Part shown: positions 58,471 through 64,000 of the stretch, in pieces
Layout: the number at the start of each line of letters is the position of its first letter
How positions within the stretch are numbered: position 1 is the first letter of the stretch
NCBI GenBank assembly: GCA_946811695.1
Contig: OX328132.1
Location: 58,212,197 to 58,276,196 of the forward strand
DNA length: 64,000 nt
Source of the DNA: Gonocerus acuteangulatus
Taxonomy: Eukaryota > Arthropoda > Insecta > Hemiptera > Coreidae
Direction of reading: 5' to 3'
Translations under genes and position numbers: made by a program
The notes under the pieces: generated by a model
Databases searched by the model: none
Told to the model about the DNA's origin: nothing
Seen by the model: the letters and a program-made list of their open reading frames with translations, nothing else

Positions 58471-59974
58471 GGTACATACCTATGAGCAAAGGAAGAACTC
58501 CAACCTCACAACAATCTAGCTGACCCATAATAAGAAAAGTATCCAGAAATGAAGAAGTCCAGACTCAGAACACGATAATAGCAGTATTTTGAAATAACAA
58601 ATAAAACGGGTCTTCCCATGATCTTGTGACTATCACCTCAGATTCTCATTGGATTGGGGTCCCACCGATGCACAGTGGTACCGAGAGGGAAAAACCCCTC
58701 AAAACCGAAGGTGTTCAATCACGTTTGACATAACAATTTTTGTATACCCAATTAGTTGTAGAATACTGCTCTAACATTGCTTTTCCATTTTATAAATAAT
58801 TCTTATTACAAAACACCTTTTTGTTGACCGTTTTCACACCGAGTAAAAATCTCACAGTTTTTAGTGAAAAGTAAAACAATATTTTATACCACTTATTTTA
58901 TTTCTGAAAAATGTATATTACCCAGGAAGTCTCATGTGTATATGTAGCTTTTAAACGAATTTTATTTTTTGCCAACATGTTCCATAAACTTGGTGCATTT
59001 AGGCTGTGAAGATATCTGAAATGAAACTCAATTATCCTTAGTTTAGTTGGTGTCGAAAAAAAAACGGTAATTCGCCTCTGCGCATAGTTTTACTTAAAAT
59101 TACGTGTTTTGAAGTTGCTGTGCTATAAATTTCATCGCCTTACTCGGCAGTGTGTGTGCACATTCTAATAAAATGAATGTGTCAACTAGCGATGCGATTA
59201 TTTTACGAAAAACGACTTTACCATTATTATTTTCTGCAGAGAGTTTTTTTAACATTTTGTGCTAGCAAGTAAACAAACATTAACAATGAGATCCACCTAC
59301 TATCTCGCGTCAAACTTAAATTTATTCGTGTTACGCGCAAACTTTAGCAATGAGAAATACATCGAGAACAGTTAACAGAATTACATTGGTTGCTATTTTA
59401 TTTGACTCAGCACTCAAAAATACATTTTGAATTATACACCTCTCCACCTATTGAGTAAAATATAACTTTTTTAAATTGAATAATACTTGCTGGTTTTGGG
59501 GATTATCTTAACCCATTAGTGCTCAGCTGACTAGTTGAGGCACACCTGTCCAGGCCTCACAGTTCTGGGAATTCCCGTCCAGTGATGGACTTTGACCTAT
59601 CATCTTTGTTTTTGTTTACTAGTTTAGACATACACCATGCCCATGATTGAGTTAGTTTGGTTCCAGACACCTCCTAGTTCTGGGTATGAGCTTTTAAAAA
59701 TGATTGAAACCGTAAAAAAAAGCTTTTTATTTGATCACAAACATTATATTCTTCGGGTATTGACCGTGTCAATAACTTCTTTAGCGACATTTCGTTGGTA
59801 GCTCCCTCTTTGTTAAGTTTGAGAACCCTGAGACTTGACCCTTAGATTGAAGTTCTCAGACATAGGTAAAGAAATTTATGACGCGGTCAATACAAGAAGA
59901 GTATAATGTTTGTGATGACTTGGGCCGTGGAAGTCTATGAGTAAAATTTGTATTTTATGTTTTTACTTAACATA
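58471..59974. other. Region after the gypsy element
   Basis: AT-rich, with no gene recognised. TTAACCCATTAGTGCTCAGC near 59510 looks like one end of a TTAA-type element whose partner I could not place. Confidence 0.4.
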
Positions 59975-61400
59975 CGCAACAGTTGCTGTTTTTACGAAAC
60001 AACCTTTGGCTTTCGGTCCATAGCCAGGGACGGCTATCATTTAGCCATCTCAATTTGGGGTTTCCTCTCCTTCTAGCTCCTCCCAGTGAACATCAAAACA
60101 TCTTTTTCGACATTCTATCAGGCCCCCTCTTTTCTACAAGACCAAACCATCTTAATCTGCCTTTCTTAACCATTACGCTGCTGGTGTTCTTGGTCTCCTT
60201 CCCTGAGCCGAAATATTGGCTTTTAGCAGTGTAAAGGTTAATAGCGCAGAGGATGTAGGGTTTACCATACAATTTCATACGTTTGGTGTTACTCCATACC
60301 CTTCACCTATTTTGCTTTTCCACAGCTTGAAATATCTCTCTAAGGACTATCCTCTCCCAAACCAGTAGGGCTTATCAACTTTCCTTATTCAGAGTCCAAG
60401 TCTCACTAATAAGGGCTAATTACTGAATGTAGTACCTTTTGATATGTAACTGTTTTGGCCCTTCTTGAGAAGTTCTTGCACTGGAGAGACTAGTGCTGAA
60501 TATAGAAGCATTTGGCCACAGAAACCGTTCTGCCTTAATGCCTGTTTCCCCGTTATCACTCTCTATCAATACGCCTTCCAGGTACTTAAATTGGCATACA
60601 TCTAGGGAATGTGAACTCTTGCAATTAAACCAGCTCCCCCTCTGTCCAGGTACTTAGGGATGTTTTCGTGTACATAGTTTTTCTCTTCTGATTTGACCTC
60701 ATAGCTATCAGAGACGCCGCTTCTTGTTCTTACTTTACAGCAAGTCTTTTCTAGTGACAATCTCATCAATACCAGTGGTGTAACAAGAGATTGAATTGTT
60801 TCCATTATCTCTTGTGCACAATTTCATACGCTTGCTGGAGGATGATGAAGAGGTGGTGCATATTTAAATCACATTCGTATGCTTCTTCAAGCATTTGTAT
60901 GATTGAAATTAAATGTTAGTTACTCCTCTACATCAACCTCCTGTCAGTAGGATTTTATACATCTTATGGTCGGGAGGTACGCAATTCCTCTATAATTTTC
61001 ACATTTCAGTCTAGTACCCTACAAATAAATTGGGTCTATAATGACCTCTTCCAATTCCGAAGATAATTTGTCATGCGCCCAAATGGACCATATCACCAGG
61101 AATATCTCTTCCCATATATCCATGACAGTGTATTTAAGAACCTGCTCTGGAGGCAGGTTGTCAAGATCAAATGCTTTATTATAATTTTGTTTCTATCTGA
61201 TGGTACTTCTTCGTCATTATTTGGATTCCTATATTGTTCTACATGATGGGAAATTATCCTACTGTGGTTGGCCCCCCTCCAACATCGAGTTGAAGTACCG
61301 GGCCCATCATTCACTTTTCTGACTTCTCTCAGTGAGCAAATTTCCATTTTCTTACGACTTACGAAAACTTATGACTCCCTCTAGCCTGACAATTCCCCTG
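59975..61400 (-). pseudogene. Decayed LINE reverse transcriptase (RTE- or CR1-like), minus strand
   Basis: Many frameshifts. Recognisable blocks are CENYRGIAYL (about 60980), YLDRGGAGL near 60650, LALISETWTLNKES near 60390, WERIVLREIFQAVEKQ near 60320, and GRLRWFGLVEKRGPDRMSKK near 60110 with GNPKLRWLNDSRPW near 60040. The order N-YRGI, S-TWTL, V-ERKVLRKIF, RLRW-GH--R, RP--RW-D is that of RTE-like elements. No catalytic YxDD could be placed, and a small MITE interrupts it. Confidence 0.65.
60170..60237. mobile_element. Short TTAA-flanked MITE, 68 bp, inside a LINE relic
   Basis: TTAA on both sides, with inverted ends CCATTACGCTGCT and AGCAGTGTAAAGG. It interrupts the decayed LINE sequence. 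Confidence 0.5.
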
Positions 61401-63273
61401 CATCTCCTTGAATTTCTGTACCTAAAATACTCTTTTCTTATTTTATAGCAACTTTTTTGTGCTATGCCTCAATTCAGACTATGCATTGAACTTGTGTTTT
61501 TCTTTGCTGTAGCCCAAACCGAGCGCCGTTTGTCCTTTTAAAATGCTCTTATATTCACTATCAAACCAGAGGTTCCTTTTAAACAGGGCTCTTTTGGCTT
61601 GTAAAATTACTTCCAAATCCCAGGTTTTGCTTGTACTTGGCTACTATAACGAAATGATCAGTAGCAGTCAGCTCGCCTGTAGCTATGTGCATCAGACATA
61701 TCAGAGGAGTGTTAGTCAAGATTAGGTAAATTTGGTTCCTGGTTTAGCATCCTGAACTTATCCATGTTTCTTTGTAGATGTCTATGTGAGGAAACATTGT
61801 CGTCATCACTCTCATTTCCTTGGACATAGCAAACTCGAATCATATCAACCATTCTTTCATGATAATATTTTTGCACTTATCAACCCTGCAGTAGAAGCAC
61901 GAATCAAATATATATATATATATTAGACATTTATACGTTTTTTTTTTTGTTTTTTTAAAATAAGAATTATATGAGTCTTCCAAGAAATGAATACAATATA
62001 TCTGTGAAAATATGATTTATTATAACTTTTTTTCTCATTTGTACTTAAGATAAAAGTAACAATTAAATAAATTGAAAAAAAAATTGCAATATTAAATACA
62101 GGGGAACAAAAAGTATTGCTTTACTTATGCTAATGCATACTTCACTACATAAATACTGAATACACCAGGAATATAAATCTGTGTATCACTCAAATATTAA
62201 TAAATAAAAATGCAAAATATAACAAATGCACTTTAAAAAAAAGGACTAGATAACGGTTCTTATTTTTTTCTTTTAAAGCACCATATTAAAAACAGTAATA
62301 TGACTGTAGATATTTTAATAAGGCTATTTTCTCATAATTTAAAGAACTTACTATTCAATTCACATTCTTAACATAAATCTTTGTTATTATCAAACATTTT
62401 TATCATTAGCATTGTACATTTTGTTGTTGTTATTGATCTTAAACCTGTTAAACATTAAGAAATTCAATTAGCCAACAATTTGCTATACTTACATAATTTA
62501 ACAATGACCCTGATGTATAACTTTATATAACATTCGTTTAAAACATCTTCCTATTATTATGAAATTTATTCTATACAAATTTTATAAAACACCTATAAAA
62601 TTTTTTATTATCATTTTTAAATATTGAAGTATTCTACATGAAACTTGCAGTATAAAAATTATTTTAAATCAAAAAATATTTAATGACCATGACATAATAA
62701 AACATTTGTAATGCAACTTAGGAAAATAGTACCTGTTCGGCCTCATTACTATTAGAATATTTAAAAGTCAACAATTACAATACCTATAATATAAATATAA
62801 TAACATGTATAAATATAGCTTAGAATGTAATGTTTTAATAGATTGTCATCTTCCTAATGAGGTTGTTTTTGTTTTTTTGTATTTTTTTCCTTATGAAAGC
62901 TCAATAATTTCATGAAACACTTTATATTAAAGTACAACACATATTTAGATTACAATCTAAAAAAAAAAAAAAATTATAATACACATATGCTGACAAGATA
63001 TGTAAATGTAAACATCAATAGATTCCTAGGCTAAGAACACCTTTTTCAAGAAATACACGCATTTAAAATTTACTGTTTCTTTTGAGAATTAGGTTGGATA
63101 AAGTAAAAAACTTTGTTTTGGGGCTATTTAATTTATTTTTTAAGACATTAGTTTTAAATGAACCTCTTTAAGAGTTAATGTATAACACACGAAGTTGTAA
63201 TATCAAAAATAGTAAACGTCTAACCTTGATAAATATAAAAACATTCATACTTGTGTATTTCAATTAAATTTTC

Positions 63274-63302
63274 AACGATTTTTCATTGCGAAAAATCGTT
63301 GC
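63274..63302. repeat. Perfect 12 bp hairpin
   Basis: CAACGATTTTTC, a 5 base loop, and GAAAAATCGTTG. It lies in AT-rich DNA with no gene nearby. Confidence 0.9.
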
Positions 63303-63349
63303 AAATAAACTTCAGGAAGGAAGCTAAAAAAATATTAAAGTTCTACTGG

Positions 63350-63404
<55 letters not shown>
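63350..63404. repeat. (TA)n microsatellite
   Basis: About 54 bp of uninterrupted TA. Confidence 0.95.
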
Positions 63405-63409
<5 letters not shown>

Positions 63410-64000
63410 TGAGGTAGAGCACAACAAATGTATTAACAATTAAGTAGGCAGAAGGGTCAATAACTAATAAACCAAAGTAACAAGCTATATGTTTTAGGAA
63501 ATGCACTCCTAGAAAAGCCATGCCACAACTAAGTAAACTTTAGTCATGAAGTGGCCCTTACAGCAGAAACTTCCTTCCTGTAGGCAAACATTAAAATTAG
63601 TGTATAGTTTTTTGCTTCTGAAGAGACGTCCAAAGTGAAACTAGTAAAGCTAAATAAAGATAAGTAACCTGTTAATTTGGGTTTTTATTTATCGACCTTT
63701 TGTCTATATAATTTTTAATGTTAAGATTTAAATCACAATATACTTTGATTAACCAAACTATTAGATATTGCAGGTTGAAACAAGAAATTTAAAGATTTCA
63801 TGATAAGTCCAATAAAATTAAAATTTTCTTATTTCTTTTACTATCTGGAATATAAATTTCATACTTTTAAAGTATTTTTTTTTAAATTAATTTTATTTCC
63901 TACAATTCAAAACTGGGAAAGTTTTTTTATCCAAGTAAACCCAAAAACAAGTGAGAGTAAGAGATAGTACTACAGCATAAAGGATAATATGTACTAAAAT

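Larger units (their letters stand above)
61401..64000. other. AT-rich terminal region
   Basis: Very AT-rich from 61900 on, like a long 3' UTR or intron. It contains only a hairpin and a TA tract, and no coding exon is recognised on either strand. Confidence 0.4.

Overview
The window is eukaryotic nuclear DNA, strongly AT-rich, with spliced genes, long introns, poly-A/T and (TA)n tracts and many transposon relics. Intron and repeat character, the gene set and transposase families common in arthropods suggest an arthropod, and a crustacean such as a copepod (sea louse) is my best guess. That guess rests on general familiarity, not on a search.

Two complete protein genes could be assembled exon by exon. 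(1) A plus-strand mitochondrial translation initiation factor IF-3 gene (MTIF3-like): exon 1 at 1532-2062 and exon 2 at 10045-10197, 227 aa, separated by an 8 kb intron full of transposons. (2) A minus-strand POMGNT1 gene (protein O-mannose beta-1,2-N-acetylglucosaminyltransferase 1): 14 coding exons from 47525 down to 14985, all splice phases consistent, 662 aa. A third gene is represented only by its first coding exon: a THAP zinc-finger start at 48465-48535 (+), head to head with POMGNT1 about 0.9 kb away. Its later exons were not found in the window.

At 50815-58470 lies a 7.66 kb Ty3/gypsy LTR retrotransposon with two 530 bp LTRs identical by eye, a 4 bp target duplication, a tRNA-Leu-type primer site and a gag-pol gene broken by one in-frame stop and one frameshift. 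It is visibly more GC-rich than its surroundings.

The rest is a dense layer of mobile elements. The most interesting is a DNA transposon family with termini GGGTCA and 4 bp target duplications. It has two copies (2085-4024 and 19600-21802) that carry different parts of a decayed transposase-like protein, and the second copy is a giant fold-back with about 825 bp arms and a 5S-rRNA-derived SINE at mirrored positions in both arms. Other elements are a mariner-type fold-back (30802-32607), two mariner-like transposase relics, a piggyBac relic with several TTAA-flanked MITEs, three decayed non-LTR retrotransposons on the minus strand, several tRNA-derived SINE families, a 1.5 kb repeat in two POMGNT1 introns with an internal triplicated hairpin unit, a 120 bp minisatellite and a palindrome built around a (TA)n tract.

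Layout: 1-1531 upstream of MTIF3 (repeat family F, TA tract); 1532-10197 MTIF3; 10198-14984 intergenic with repeats and minisatellite; 14985-47525 POMGNT1; 47526-50814 divergent promoter region, THAP exon and G-rich MITEs; 50815-58470 gypsy; 58471-64000 AT-rich DNA with a decayed LINE.
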